In this document: positions 16,736 through 28,426 of the stretch, one piece after another | Layout of the letters: the number at the start of each line of letters is the position of its first letter | Position numbering within the stretch: the stretch's first letter is position 1 | Source: Azadirachta indica | Lineage: Eukaryota; Streptophyta; Magnoliopsida; Sapindales; Meliaceae | Assembly (NCBI GenBank): GCA_022749755.1 | Contig: CM040448.1 | Coordinates: 14,506,481-14,570,480 of the forward strand | Direction: 5' to 3' | Length of the DNA: 64,000 nt | Translations under genes and position numbers: made by a program | The notes under the pieces: model-generated | Databases searched by the model: none | The model's input: the letters and a program-made list of their open reading frames with translations, nothing else | What the model was told of the DNA's origin: nothing

Positions 16736-17197
16736 CTGTTTCATGGGATTAACTCTTATGATCTAAAACATAATAAAAACTCTGTCCATTAATTAAAATG
16801 TCTGGCAATAAAAGAAGGTTTGGATTTATATCATTGTATATTACACAGTAATAAAAGAAAAATTTTGTGTTTATATTGTAATATAAATATGTGTTAATAA
16901 CATGGGTGCGGAGGGTACTTTTAACGGGGATAAAAATTAAAATCAGAAGAGTAATTAGTTAAAAAAGTTAATTAACTACTAAAACATTTACCGCCAGTTT
17001 GTTAACGATACGTTCATGGACGCAGATGCACATCATCAAAGCACCGAGCCATCGATTAAAGTTGAAGACTCCGATTTCTTCATTTTACCCCGAATCCATC
17101 TGTGAACAGGCACACCGGAGTTGTACGCCCGTTGTTCAAAGTTTGGGACACATTCTGTCTTTTTTCACGACGTTCTTTTCCTCTCAGGACTAACACA

Positions 17198-17698
17198 ATG
17201 AGCCATCTCAGCATTCTTCCCCACCACCGCCTATCGCCGCCGGTGCTGGTCTTGTCCCGGCCATTTACCGCGACTCTTCGTCTACGTCCAACTTCGATCA
17301 CTGGCTCATTAATCAGACAAATTTCGCCTATCGCCGCCCACCACCATCACCACCACCACTGCAACAGCAACCCCGAACTCCCATTCGTTCCCCGAGAACA
17401 CACTAATGGCAACAACGAACAAACTGGAACTGAACCTTGTAAGAAAGAGGAGTCTAACTCTCAGGAGGTCGACAACACACTGATGGCGGCTTTGGCTGGT
17501 TGGACTGTGGAAAAATGGAAGTTTACCTTGCCTTTAGCACTTGGCCTGTGTGCTCTGGTATTGGCTTATTTGCGGCAGTTGCTGCAGTTTGCGACCAAAA
17601 ATGCACAGGGTTTTACTCTTGTTGGGGGGATGCTGACTGCTTCGTACCATTTCATTGAGACAGGTCGTAAGGTGAACGCCAAGAAGGTGAAGAAGTAG
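17198..17698 (+). CDS. Small membrane protein P2, intact family member, function unknown
   Basis: A single-exon frame of 166 codons counted from the Met at 17198; an upstream in-frame Met at 17102 would give 198. I prefer 17198 because the sequence from there (MSHLSILPHHRLSP...) is Ser/Arg/Pro-rich and lacks acids, like an organelle transit peptide. A His run (AHHHHHHHC) follows, then a charged linker. The conserved C-terminal part starts WTVEKWKFTLPLALGLCALV, giving one clear membrane helix and a possible second (GFTLVGGMLTASYHF). It ends in a Lys-rich tail (AKKVKK). I do not recognise the family. It is the only one of four copies here with an unbroken frame. Likely a plastid or mitochondrial membrane protein, by inference only. 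Confidence 0.6.
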   Translation: MSHLSILPHHRLSPPVLVLSRPFTATLRLRPTSITGSLIRQISPIAAHHHHHHHCNSNPELPFVPREHTNGNNEQTGTEPCKKEESNSQEVDNTLMAALAGWTVEKWKFTLPLALGLCALVLAYLRQLLQFATKNAQGFTLVGGMLTASYHFIETGRKVNAKKVKK

Positions 17699-18339
17699 AA
17701 GCAGCCAGAGACCGACACCAGCGGAGACTTTGAGCGAAGAAAATGGGACTTTGATTTTTTACTTTTTAATAAAACAGAGACTTGTTTTATTTTAGGGTTT
17801 CCATTCTTTCATTTGTGGCTTTCTGTTTGTTGTATTTGTGTTGAAAGACTTTAATCGATGATCGAATAAAAGTAAGATTGATATGATGATGGAATTTTCT
17901 TTTATTATATATTATAATATTCTCTTGATTCGTGGGTACTTTTAATTGGATATATGTTTCTATGCTTTCGCCTTCACCTTAATGTTTATTCCTTCATGGT
18001 AAGAGATTAGTGTTTGCTAAATGATAACGGGTTAAATTAGTGATTGTTGTAACAATGACTGACAAGTCTCTTGGTGCTAGAGACCCAGTCCATGGATGGG
18101 GCAGCATATTTTAAATTAGGTTGCTACTCTTTGGTCAATTGCATGTTATTAAAATAATCATTCCCAACAATTATGTAATTTAACCTATCATAATCTCAAA
18201 CTTTTGAAACAACACTGGTTGACCTGTGAACTTAGTTTGGTTGCTTACGTTGGGTTTTCTGTGTTTTGATTTTGAAATCTGAATCATTTGATTTTGTTTC
18301 TATTCATATTTTTTCTGGTGTTAATATGAAGATTAGATT

Positions 18340-19270
18340 GGCTTAGAAGATGACACAAAGCAGGTAATTCAATTCCTTTCTCTGTTGGGTTCTGTTTGGT
18401 TATTTGTGCTTTTAGAAACGCTATAAATTGAAATTGATGTGGTGTTTTAGATGATAGATAAATCAATTAGAATTGGAAGAATGCTGATTTGTTTAAAGGA
18501 CTGGGATGGTTGTTTTGAGCTGCAGATTTGAAGGAATTGGGGAAGGAAGTCGATTCTCAGTTCAGGTACCAACTTGATGCTCAGTTCTCTTTTAATCAAC
18601 TCACCTTTGTTGTTTAGGTACCAACTTCATGATCCGTTTAGGCCTCTCGTTTCATAATTTATGTATGGCTTTTATGGCTTCTTGTGCTTTTGTGATCCTC
18701 GGAGAAACGTATTCTTGCCAAGTGGTTAACACAACCCACCAGTTTCATTGGTGCTGAAATTGTGGACGGTTGCATAACAATTGTGAGCTATTTCTTTTGC
18801 TAGATGCTTTAACTATTTCTTTCTATACTATGAATGTATTCATGAAGTTTTATTACAGATCTGTGAACTGAATCATAGTTATATTTGTTCTTCTAATCTT
18901 GTCTTAATATTTGTGCGTGAAAGTGATGTTATTGCCGGAGGGCTTGGAAAAAAGGATCACAAAGAAGGGTGACATTTGACGATCTAATTGCTTGGCCTTG
19001 ATAGGAAATAAGTATATCATTATGAACCGATGTGAATGTGAGAATTTACCATCTTGACAGACATTACTAGCATGCTTTTTGTTACCCATATGTGATAATG
19101 CTTACATTGGCAATTACTTCATTTAACTTCACGAGATCTGTAATTTTTTTCCTTGTGCTTCTGATTTTGCATCTTGTATGACATGAATTTTGGTCATTCA
19201 CATCTGTGTAAATGGATTGCGGCGCTCTTTCTAGCCGATGATCCTTACCATCAGATGGATGCACAGGGAG
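18340..19270 (+). pseudogene. FtsH-like AAA protease exon fragments (copy A, first)
   Basis: Downstream of P2 this stretch aligns with four others (20966, 26090, 31025, 33391). Short open pieces include ADLKELGKEVDSQF (about 18525-18567) and a Walker B-region remnant near 18920-18990 whose better-preserved relatives read EIDAIAGR. The Walker B part here is frame-broken. That motif and the following RATFE-type sequence resemble plant FtsH12, remembered and not searched. Spliceable exon order cannot be restored, so it is a decayed duplicate. Confidence 0.5.
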
Positions 19271-19309
19271 ATGTGTATTGATTTTCTCTTTGATATGATA
19301 CCGTTCCTT

Positions 19310-20965
19310 TCTCTTTTTCTCCCTTTAAATCCACTCTGCTTAGGCTTCTAATTTCTTTGCAAACATTTTCTATGCAAGTGTGCTGCGTTGATATTTTTCT
19401 TTTGGTTCTGATTTCATCTCCTTGATTAATTTTCAGGAACCATTGGCACTTGGTTTTAATCACAACACTTCGAGGATTTTCGGTACTTCAGTTCAAGCAG
19501 TTCTTCTTCTGCTTCTTTACGGTTGGGTAGTGTAACAGAACATTTTTCATGGCCTTTTTCTGAATTCTGTGCTTGCTTGTTGTTGATATTTAACAATTCC
19601 CAAGAGTATGCAGAGTATGCAACCTAGCAAAGCTGCAGGGACTGAAATGTGTCCACTGGTTCCAAGTAAGAATCAAAGAATTTGCTTTTAACACTTAATA
19701 ATCGTGAAGTATTGTAATAGATGCATGTGCTGGTTTCTTGTTTAGTTTGCTTTCCCTTTAATGCTTAATAGTGTATGAAGTAGTTTAGAAGATGTTATGT
19801 TCTCTTGTGTGTGAAGTTGAGCTCAATTTTGATCGTGGTTGTAGGAATGTTCTCTTGTTTATATTATTAAGTATACTTGTCGACAAATACTTTGATCTCA
19901 AAGCAAATGCTTTATGTTGAAGTCAGTAAATTTGACTTAATAACCTTAAGCCTGTGACAGTAGCAAAGAATTTTTTTTTTTCCATAACTAATACATTACT
20001 TTAATTACAAGTCCCTGCGTATTAATGAAGGATTGAATTGACAAACTGTTAATGCAAATTGATTTGTGTTCATGTGAGCTATGGCTACCTACACATTGTC
20101 TATAGTTTGCTGTAAGATAAATGTACCCGAGTAAAAGTATCAGTTTTCTCGATTCGTTTGCTTACTATTTCTACCTGCGTCCAGCTAATTGAATACTAAA
20201 TTATTTTAACAAGCTTAATTATCCATCTCAGAAATGAATAAACTGGCTTCATATTTGACAATTTTATTGCTGTTACTTGTTGTACAAGAAATCAATGCAT
20301 GCAATGCTAAACTTGTGCAGGTTTTGGTCGGATTAGTTGGTTTTGAGAATAGCAATCACCCGGATGATGTTGATGTAGTAGCAGCCAATGATCCTTTTAT
20401 CGATGCCAAATACATGGCAAAAATGTGCAATTAGTTGCTTTTTCTTGTAGTTTTTCTGTATATCTCTTTGGTGATGGAAACCTATTTGCTAATTTTTAAT
20501 TCACTAAATTATTGTGTTTAGAGTTAAGTCTTGTCTCAATGTACGGTTTCGTTTGAGTGCTTTTCTTGCCAGGCGACTGAGTACTTGTGTCTACTAGTGT
20601 GATACTTATCATGTTAACTCATCCTTGTGGTTGTTCAAGTTCTTCAAATATAAGCGAATGGTTGTAATTCTCTGTTTCTTTCTTTACATGTTTAAGTACG
20701 ATTCTGCTCACAATGTTTTTAAAGGAACTCTCAACTGTGGATGATTCCACGTTGAAAATAAACAAACAAAAGGTATGTCCTTGGCAATGAAATGGCATCG
20801 TATATACCGTCTTGGTTTTGTTGCAAACATTAGGAACTAATTCTACTTTTAAAGTAACACTTAATTAATTATCTCGATTTAGGGATCCAGCTGAGATCCC
20901 TGGGCTGGTTATTTTGTTGAATCTTTTGGGGTTTCCGGGACAAGGCCTCAGCTTACATGAAGGAT
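19310..20965 (+). pseudogene. GAPCp exon fragments (copy A)
   Basis: Pieces match the intact GAPCp gene in order, introns included: intron 1 end and exon 2 (about 19435-19530), exon 3 (about 19610-19668), exon 5 (about 20320-20415, with [15 protein letters not shown]), exon 6 (about 20690-20775) and exon 7 (about 20882-20960). The NAD-binding GFGRIGR has decayed to a disrupted form, exon 6 has lost bases, and exons 8-13 with the catalytic Cys are absent. It cannot make an active enzyme. A 66-codon frame at 20234-20434 runs through it and reads into intron sequence. Confidence 0.8.
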
Positions 20966-21635
20966 TGATCTTCATTTATGTATGACTTTTGTGGCCTCTA
21001 CTGTTTCTTTGCTCCTCCAGAAAACATCTTCTTGCCAAGGGGTTAACATAACCCAGTAGTTTCATTGGTGCTGAAATTGATTATTAACTTCTGTGCAGTT
21101 GCATAGCACAATATTTCTTGCTCTAGATGCTATCAACTTTTCTTTCTGTACTATGAATGTATTCATGCAGTTTTGCTATAGCTTCGCAAATTGAATCATA
21201 GTTTTATATATATGTATCTTCTATAGGTACCTGCTTTTAGATTTGTGCATGAAATTGAAGCCATTGTTGGAAGGCACGCGAGAAATGATCCACGAAGTAG
21301 GGGGACATTCGAGGTTCTAGTGCTCAGCTCAATGGCCAGTAAGTTTATCCTTGTGAACAGATGTGGACGTGAGAATTAAGAGCTTGATAGACATTTCCAG
21401 CATGCTTTCCTTGTTATCCTTGTATGATTATCTCTTGGTAGTTACTTGAACTACACGAGATCTATGATTTTTTTTTTCCCTATTGCTATTGATTTTGCCT
21501 GGCATATGAAGTGAATTTTTTGGCTTCAACATTCATGTAAATGGATTCTAGTGATTATTCTTACCGTCACATCAATACACACAGAAATGTTCTTTTAGAG
21601 AAAGAGGTTTTTTGTTTTTGTATTTATGATATGCC
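20966..21635 (+). pseudogene. FtsH-like AAA protease exon fragment (copy A, second)
   Basis: This is a second copy of the FtsH-like segment, joined directly to the GAPCp fragment. About 21245-21340 reads as a Walker B-region remnant followed by HARNDPRS-type sequence. Frames are interrupted. The right edge runs straight into RDR1-derived sequence. Confidence 0.5.
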
Positions 21636-22470
21636 GAAATTAGTTCAAGCTCTGTAGTCTATTGTGACATTTTTCTTTTCTTAAACATATTAACTTCCAT
21701 ATTGCAGGATGTACAAGAATATTTTGTAGAGTCAATGACAGGTTAGGCATAATTGAAATGACAATGTAGTTCTTGGCAGATTCAGAACCTGACAAGGCAA
21801 TGAGCACTCCATGGCTTGAGCTCTCGAATTTATCTTCCATTGTTGTAGACTTCTCCAAAACTGGTGTGGCAGCCCATATGCCTGGTCGACTACGCGTTCA
21901 AGTTTATCCAGATTTTATGGAGATACAGGACAAAAAAAGCTATGATTCTGAACGTGTCATCGGGAAGCTTCATCGTGAAGTAAAAGACATTGCACCAACA
22001 ATAGCCACAACAAAGTCCTTAACTAAGGAAGTGGCACTGCAGTCTTACGATCCTGACATTGAAGTTGATGGCTTTAGAGAATACGTTAGGGATGCCTTCA
22101 AAAACAAAACTCAGTATGATAATAGGTTGGGAAATCTCATGGATTATTATGGGATCAAAACTAAGGCTGAAATTGTAAGTGGTTGCATCATAGAAATGGC
22201 AAAGTCTTTTGATAAGAAAAGAGATTTGGAAGATATTACTTTCGCCATAAAGTCACTGAGGAAGGAAGCCAGGCTTGGTTTAACAAGTAAATCAGATTCT
22301 AATCCTGATGATGCATATGCCAAGCTTCAGCTTGGTATTATGTAACTTACCGTCCAAGTTACTGGGGATGTTACAAAGAAGAAGGAATGAATAGGGACCA
22401 TTTTCTTCGCTTTGCATGGTGCATTCATTACGAGTTGATAGAGATCAAGAGGGCAAAACGTGTATAAAAA
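21636..22470 (+). pseudogene. RDR1 3' fragment (last intron and last exon)
   Basis: This aligns with about 40240-41100 of the intact RDR1 gene, including the last intron (GTTCAAGCTCTGTAGTCTATTG... to TTGCAG), so it was copied from genomic DNA. The exon start has deletions (near 21725-21770), after which a frame of 190 codons (21773-22345) follows the RDR1 C-terminal region. Further single-base changes near 22275 and 22325 break it before the normal end. It lies on the same strand as RDR1. It lacks the catalytic DLDGD exon and cannot be an active polymerase. Whether it is transcribed cannot be told. Confidence 0.85.
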
Positions 22471-22479
22471 AGGTGTGTG

Positions 22480-24236
22480 TACTTATATATATATTTAATA
22501 TATAAAAAACGTGCATAAAAATTTTTATTAAATTAAAAATGAGATTAAATAAAACTGAATACTGCGTACTTCAACAAAAATGAATAGAATTTTATTTGCA
22601 CCCTGAATAAAACAAGGGCAAAACAAATTTAATTTGTTTGGCTGCCACGTGCCCCATTAAAATGCAAAGAAAGATTCAGATTCTCTGTACGATAACGTTA
22701 ATAGAAAATAGTACACGTGTCACCGTGGGGTAGGGCCGTAATCCCCATGGACTGGATTATCAAATTCAGAACTCCGATCTGGTACACGTGTCCGCGTGGG
22801 GTTGGCAACAATCTGCACTGACTGGAATAATATATGCCAGGAATAATTACACTTTAATCCCTAACAATTTACAAACTTGTATTGTAGTTGATAACTTTGA
22901 AACCTTAGCACAACAATGTCCAATATTTTATTTTTCTCCCACTTTGTATAGTTGTAGTAAACCTTATTTTATACTTTGCCAAAAATTTCTTTAGTCTCCT
23001 GTCAAAAAGTATGTTAAATCATTAATAATCTATACATTAAGGAGAAAATAACATATGTATCTTTAATTTGATAAAATAATAAAGAGAAATTTTTGTCTTA
23101 TTATTTCATAGTAAAATACAACAAATCTCTACTAGTACACTTGTAAATTTGTTTTTTCTACAACAAAAGTAAGTATTATTGAAAATAGCGAAGAAGAAAC
23201 TTATGTTCTTTCATCCTCTTGTATGATACTTTTAAAATATAAATACAATTGTTTGTTATTATTAGCGGAATTATGCCTGTGCTTGAACTGACCTGGGACC
23301 CTAGCTTTTGGAAGAACACATTAGAAAAATGAACATTTTTTCATTATTTGGGTTTTATAAAATAGATTTTTATAATATGATAACTACAAAATTTGATTAT
23401 TTATTGTTTAGTCTCTATATAATTAAAAATTTATTTTTGTCCTTACTTATCACTATTCTCGTCAATGCTATTTTAGTCCAAGTCTTGTCATTATATATCA
23501 TTGATAATTTAGAATGTCTAATCAATTATTTTGTTGTCGTTATTCCATCAATCATATTTTACAAAAATTTAGTTTTAAAGATTAAAGTGAAATAATGATA
23601 TCATTTTAAAAATAGTTATACAAGTCAAACTTGTCAATTGTAAGATAATTTTATAAATTATTAGACACTGCAATGCAATTCTCCCTAAATGATGTGGATT
23701 TATTATAAAAATTTTACTTAAAAAGTTAAGTAAAAAAATTTACTTAAAATACCAAACATACCCTTCCAAATTCAGTATTTATATATTCCTTTTAGCAATT
23801 TCCATTGGAAATTACTTTCAATTTAATTTTATATTTCAAGAATAACTATATACTAATTTATTATTAAACACAATTTAATAAAATTAATCAATCATCTTTA
23901 CACTAGACCTTACGATTTATCCAAATATTTATTTTCTAAACCTCAAATTTTTTTTTTTTTTTGTGATCATTTAAAAGATAGAACTCATAATAATTAATTA
24001 GATTGATGATGCGAGGGATTGATCAATAAAAGCTATTGTTGCTACCAAAAGTAGTAACAAAATTAATAGAAAACAACAAATTTTGGTACATTGTAGCGAA
24101 ACATAATTTATGGAAAAAAAATATAATTTTTCTGTAGGAAAACATCACTTGAAAGATGCATAGGGAAAAACTAAATAAAGAAATGAGTTTTATTTTAAGG
24201 GTATGATGGTCATTTTGATGGTTATTCAAAGCTATT
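22480..24236. other. Intergenic with G-box blocks, no gene
   Basis: Contains the ACGT-motif repeat at 22711-22830 and then AT-rich DNA. The frame at 23308-23595 is rich in Leu, Ile, Phe and Tyr simply because the DNA is AT-rich, and is not credible as a gene. Confidence 0.45.
22711..22830. repeat. Two G-box repeat units
   Basis: TACACGTGTCACCGTGGGG (from about 22711) and TACACGTGTCCGCGTGGGG (from about 22782) are spaced about 71 bp apart, each followed by related sequence ending in ACTGGA. The same block occurs singly near 15677 and 27911 in the two duplication copies. CACGTG is a common bZIP/bHLH target, but no gene is obviously controlled here. Confidence 0.55.
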
Positions 24237-25020
24237 TGTCACGTGCCGCCAATTCAGAATCGGAACCACCGAAAACGCAAGAGCACAAGAGCACACTCTT
24301 CGTAGAACAAGCGCGTTCAGAATCTGACTCGCTTACCCTCTCGACGGAGAGTATACACTCACGGATGAACAGTAGCCTGGTAAACAGTAGTAGCCCGCGA
24401 GCAAACATGAGATTTCGAGAGGCGTTTGAGGGTGAGTAGAGCAGGATGGGAGCGTGCCCGACTTCTTACCATGACGACTGAGACTAAGCAAGTCAGCAGG
24501 CCTTGGAAGCAACCACCTCAAGCATCATTTAAAGCATTATTTGGGCTGGTTAATCAAGCATAAGAGAGGAGCAAGCTGGACAGCATATGAGACAGTTTAG
24601 TAGCTAAGCTTGACTTCCTTAGAAGTGTAATCCAATAAACTCAAATTAAAGATAACGATGGTAGGTAGGATATTTCTTTATTTTCATGTAAATTATGTAA
24701 ATGTAATTATCTCGGCCATTAAAAGTGCTTGTGTAAAATTGATTCATAGCCATCCATTTGTACATTTATATTATATAGTGTTGTGTAATGAAAAAAGACC
24801 CATTTCTCTTCCAAATTGTCTCTCACATTGGTTTCTTCTTCTTCTCCATTTTGCTCCCAAATTTGAACACCAAATTAACATAACTCACTGTCATTTCTTG
24901 CACCCACCTACACAAATTGATCTTCGCTTAAAAAGGGCTTACTTGGGCAGTGCACATAAGCTTGTCTAAGTGCCGCACGTAGTGTAGTCGGAATTCCGCT
25001 TCAATTTCCAGCACGTGACA
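24237..25020 (+). mobile_element. Solo LTR, copy 2
   Basis: A 784-bp element starting TGTCACGTGCC and ending GCACGTGACA, flanked by the 4-bp direct repeat TATT (24233-24236 and 25021-25024). It matches the LTR at 3742-4523 along its length. The different flanking repeats show two separate insertions. Its 3' end abuts the third P copy, which may have lost its original promoter or 5' end to the insertion. Confidence 0.72.
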
Positions 25021-25444
25021 TATTGCTCTTTGGGCTTCCACCATTGTCTCACTCTCCAAGAAAACTCCAAATATCAGCGCACAACACCACCACCACCACC
25101 ACCACCACCACCACCACCACCACCACCGCCACCGGCACCACACTCACAATAACTTCATCGTCAACAAAGCTTCAATGTCCAATTGCCTCCTCGACGGCAG
25201 TCTCGGTACAAGCTTCCTCTTCCAGATCCCGTGATTGTCGACAACAAAGCTGAAAAAACTGAAACTAAGACTTTACAAAGGAGAAGGTTCAAAAGAGGTC
25301 AACAAGCCACCCCTTGCGGATTTCCTTGCGTGGACAGTGAGAAATTGGAAGGTTAGCTTGGCTGTTGCACTTGGCCTCCGGTTTCTGCTGCCAATCTCGG
25401 TAGTGCGGACTGCTTTCTACATTGCCAACAAGGTCAAGAAGTAG
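25021..25444 (+). pseudogene. Small membrane protein P3, truncated and frame-shifted
   Basis: The conserved core is present as ADFLAWTVRNWKVSLAVALG and ends ...ANKVKK (stop at 25442-25444), aligning with the WTVEKWKFTLPLALG...KKVKK core of P2. About 20 residues after the membrane helix are missing. The N-terminal half contains a CAC microsatellite and lies in other frames: the upstream frame stops near 25253 and the core's frame opens only at about 25235. The LTR insertion sits directly upstream. It is probably a pseudogene, though a short protein from 25235 (69 codons) is formally possible. Confidence 0.55.
25085..25126 (+). repeat. (CAC)14 microsatellite
   Basis: Fourteen CAC units lie in the former N-terminal coding region of P3. 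The paralogues have shorter CAC-rich tracts at the same place (for example the His run of P2), so this is an expansion of an existing codon repeat. Confidence 0.9.
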
Positions 25445-26089
25445 CAGCAGCCAAAAAGCTGGAAGAGTGAAGCCTTTTGAGTGAAAAATGAGAACTTTTT
25501 GAGTTTTTTAAATAAAACAGAAATTTTGTTTGGTATAGCTAGGATATTCACTCTTTGTTCTTTTTGCTTCTCGTCGTCGTGCTTCTTCTTGTTGTTGTGT
25601 TTTAATTTGAGTGACTTTTCCTAGTAATTGAATATTATAATAAATTGTAAATGGTTGATGCTTTTGATTTTTTTCCATTTATTTTATATTATTTCTTGAT
25701 ATTTGTGTGCTGTTAAGTTAGATTGCCCCGCCTTATTTTACAGTACTATTCTGTCTTTGTAATTTGTATCTGTGATGATTATTATCATTCACCATCACGG
25801 ATATTCTCTCCGAGACCCACTCCGTGGACCCATCATATGTAGGCAGGTATTTTATAAGTCAACTTGTTCCATTCAGACATTTCCTTCTGATTATTTTAAT
25901 CGTCCCATCAATCATGCAATGTAGCCTATTATTTAGACTCTTTGGAAGAGCACAAATTTTGACCTATCAAAAACTTTGTTTGGTTTAATCATTATGTTCT
26001 TGAGCCTCTGTGTGTTTTGATTTGACTATCTGATATCTGTTTTGATGAATACGAAGGTTTGGATTTGATTGACTTAAAAGATAAAACCA

Positions 26090-26895
26090 CCCAGGTAAAT
26101 TTGGATTCCTTTTCTGTTTGGTTATTTGTGCTTGAAGCAATGTTGTGAATTGAAATTAATAAGGGTGTTTTGGTTTGTTAGATATTACTGTAAGACATTT
26201 GAAGAATGGTTATCAACTTCGAGTTATGGGATGATTGTTTAGAGCGGCATATCTGAAGGAATTTTGGAATTTAGGTCTCTTATTCTATCATTTATGTATG
26301 GCTTTTATGGCCTCTATTGTTTCTGTGATCCTCTAAGAAGCACCTCCTTGCCGAGGGGTTAACATAACCCACCGATTGCATTAGAGCTGAAACTAATGAT
26401 GAACTTGTGAGCAGTTGCATAACAATTGTGTTCTATTTCTTTTTCTAGACCCTCTTAACTATTTCTTTTTATTGTTTAAATATAGTCACGCAGTTATACC
26501 ATTGCTCTGCAAACTGAATCATAGTTGTATATATATCTTCTACTCTTGCATTTATATTTGTGCATGAAATTGATGCTATTGCTGGAAGGCGGGGAAGGAA
26601 GCATCCAGAAAGAAAGGTGACATTTGAGTGTCTAATTGCTGGGGTTTGATGGCGAGTAACTCCATCACTGTGAACTGATGTAAATGTGAGAATTTACCAT
26701 CTTGGTGGACACTGCAAGCATGCTTTTTGTTACCCTTATTTGATGATGCTTACCCTTGTGCTCCTGATTTTCGATCTTGGATGAAGTGAAGTGTTGGCTT
26801 TCACATCATGTACATGGCTTTCGGTGTTCTTACTAGTTGATAATCCAAAATATCATATGAATGCACATAGAAATGTATAACCTTTTTTTTGTTAG
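26090..26895 (+). pseudogene. FtsH-like AAA protease exon fragment (after P3)
   Basis: Same segment as at 18340, in the same position downstream of a P gene. The Walker B part is comparatively well kept near 26570-26640 (IDAIAGRRGRKHPER then TFECLIA). Other parts carry stops. Its right end joins directly to the left edge of duplication copy B. The P3 3' flank before it (25445-26090) holds no gene. Confidence 0.55.
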
Positions 26896-27966
26896 AGAAA
26901 GAGTCGAGGACTGTCTTGCAGTGCTAGAAAAAGGGAGCCAGGCTAAACCAGCCCCGCATGTAATGGATATGTCGAGTTGCAGGCCGATCCTGGAATCAGT
27001 CCAATCTTGACCTTTAAACTTAACTAAAATTTACACACATTATTTGTTCGATTGTACCAGTTTACTCTCTGGCTAGAATGCTAAAATTGGGCAATTTATA
27101 CTAAACATGAACTTATTCTTATCCTAAATTCAATAATATTTTGGTATGCAACTTATTTTATTTTACTATTTTATATTAAAAGAAAAGAAACTTTATTGAG
27201 TTTAATTAACAGTAAAATGATGGAGTATATTAGTGATAGTGAATGCAAGTCTATGCTCATCTCCAAGCCCAAGCTAGGAATCCAGAGGCCCTTCCATTTT
27301 TTTATCAAAATTGTGCTCAAATTTTTATTAGTGAAGGTAAAATGCAGATGCTTTCTAACTCAGATGTATTTGTTTAAATGTGGCGAATTGAGTCGAGTCA
27401 GCATGGATTTAACAAGATAGGAAATCAATCTAAGAAATATATATAGAGAGAGAGAGAGGTTTTAACACTAACCCATATTTCGGTCATTTCATAAAGATAT
27501 CATTAACCTAATTATATATGACATCATGTTAATTAAGAGAAGTCATAATACATATGAAGATGCGTGTAATTATTCATAATTTCAATTCTTTTATTTACAC
27601 TATAATTTTAAGTTTTTTATATATATATATATGTGTGTGTGTGTGTCTTATAATGATAATGAAAATAATTTATAAAGCACAAGAAAAGAGTTTAATAAAC
27701 TATGTGGTGGGCTTACTTTTTAAGTAAGAAAAATGAACTTTTGTTATATATTCTATCCTAAATGTTAGGGTAACATTTTCTTTCTTTTTATAACTCGTAG
27801 TTGAATATTAGTTTAATACTATTAAATATTATACTGCATCGAGAACAAGGGCAGGGAATTTGAATTTGTCTATAGATACTATAGAAAGATTTAGATTCTC
27901 ATTTTCATTTGTACACGTGTGATGCTGTAGGGCTTCGGCTTGGCAGCAATCCTTATTGGACGACCA

Positions 27967-28426
27967 TAGGAGTGGGCAAAAAAAAAAACCAAACCAAACC
28001 GGATCAAATTGGAATCGGACCGAATTTACAAGTTCAGTATGGTATTTTATACAATTCGCTTTAATTTTGGTTCTTAAAATAAAAAATTCGAAATTTTCGA
28101 TCTGATTTCGATTTGGTCTAAAAAATTCAGACCAGAATGAAAATAGTATTTTTTAATATTTTTCATGTAAACGACATCGTTTTATTGTATTTTTATAAAA
28201 CGACGTTATTTAGTACACTGAAAAATTTTAAAAAAAAATAATAAATTTTTTTTAAAAAAACCGAACCAAACCAAAAATCGAAACAATCGATACGATTTTA
28301 ATCCGATTTTAACATATAATCGGTCTGTTTTGGCTTGATCTGATCTCAAAAATTTAAAACCTTAAATTTTCATATTCAGTCTGATTTCTCAAAAACTCAG
28401 ATTAAAAGGGACTCTGCCCACCCCTA
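27967..28426. mobile_element. hAT-type MITE inserted in copy B
   Basis: A 460-bp element with inverted ends TAGGAGTGGGCA and TGCCCACCCCTA. It is flanked by 8-bp direct repeats GACGACCA (27959-27966) and AACGGCCA (28427-28434), 6 of 8 matching. The equivalent site in copy A (near 15720-15732) is uninterrupted, which confirms an insertion. The interior is AACC/GGTT-rich (AACCAAACCAAACCGG), as in common plant hAT MITEs. No coding capacity. Confidence 0.8.

Larger units (their letters stand above)
14657..21635 (+). repeat. Segmental duplication, copy A (~7.0 kb)
   Basis: This copy aligns collinearly with 26896-34073. Shared landmarks in order are the block GATTGTCTTGCAGTGCTA (GACTGTCTTGCAGTGCTA in B), a G-box block, a tandem repeat, the P gene, an FtsH-like fragment, GAPCp exon fragments and a second FtsH-like fragment. 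Copy A has about 240 bp (roughly 19739-19980) missing from B and lacks the 460-bp MITE found in B. Introns and intergenic DNA are conserved too, so the copying was at DNA level, not through mRNA. The first 2.2 kb (14657-16900) holds no gene. Confidence 0.8.

Noticed and set aside
17341..17365. His run in P2 as a metal-binding motif
   Set aside because: It is encoded by a CAC repeat that reads as Pro or Thr in the paralogues' frames, so it is better explained as microsatellite coding than as a selected metal site.
20234..20434. 66-codon frame with a signal-like start, repeated at 32659-32859
   Set aside because: It spans decayed GAPCp intron 4 and exon 5 and ends in intron sequence. It is conserved only because the whole 7-kb block was duplicated.
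23308..23595. 95-codon hydrophobic open frame
   Set aside because: Ile/Leu/Phe/Tyr/Asn content is what AT-rich random DNA gives. No start context, partner exon or family motif.
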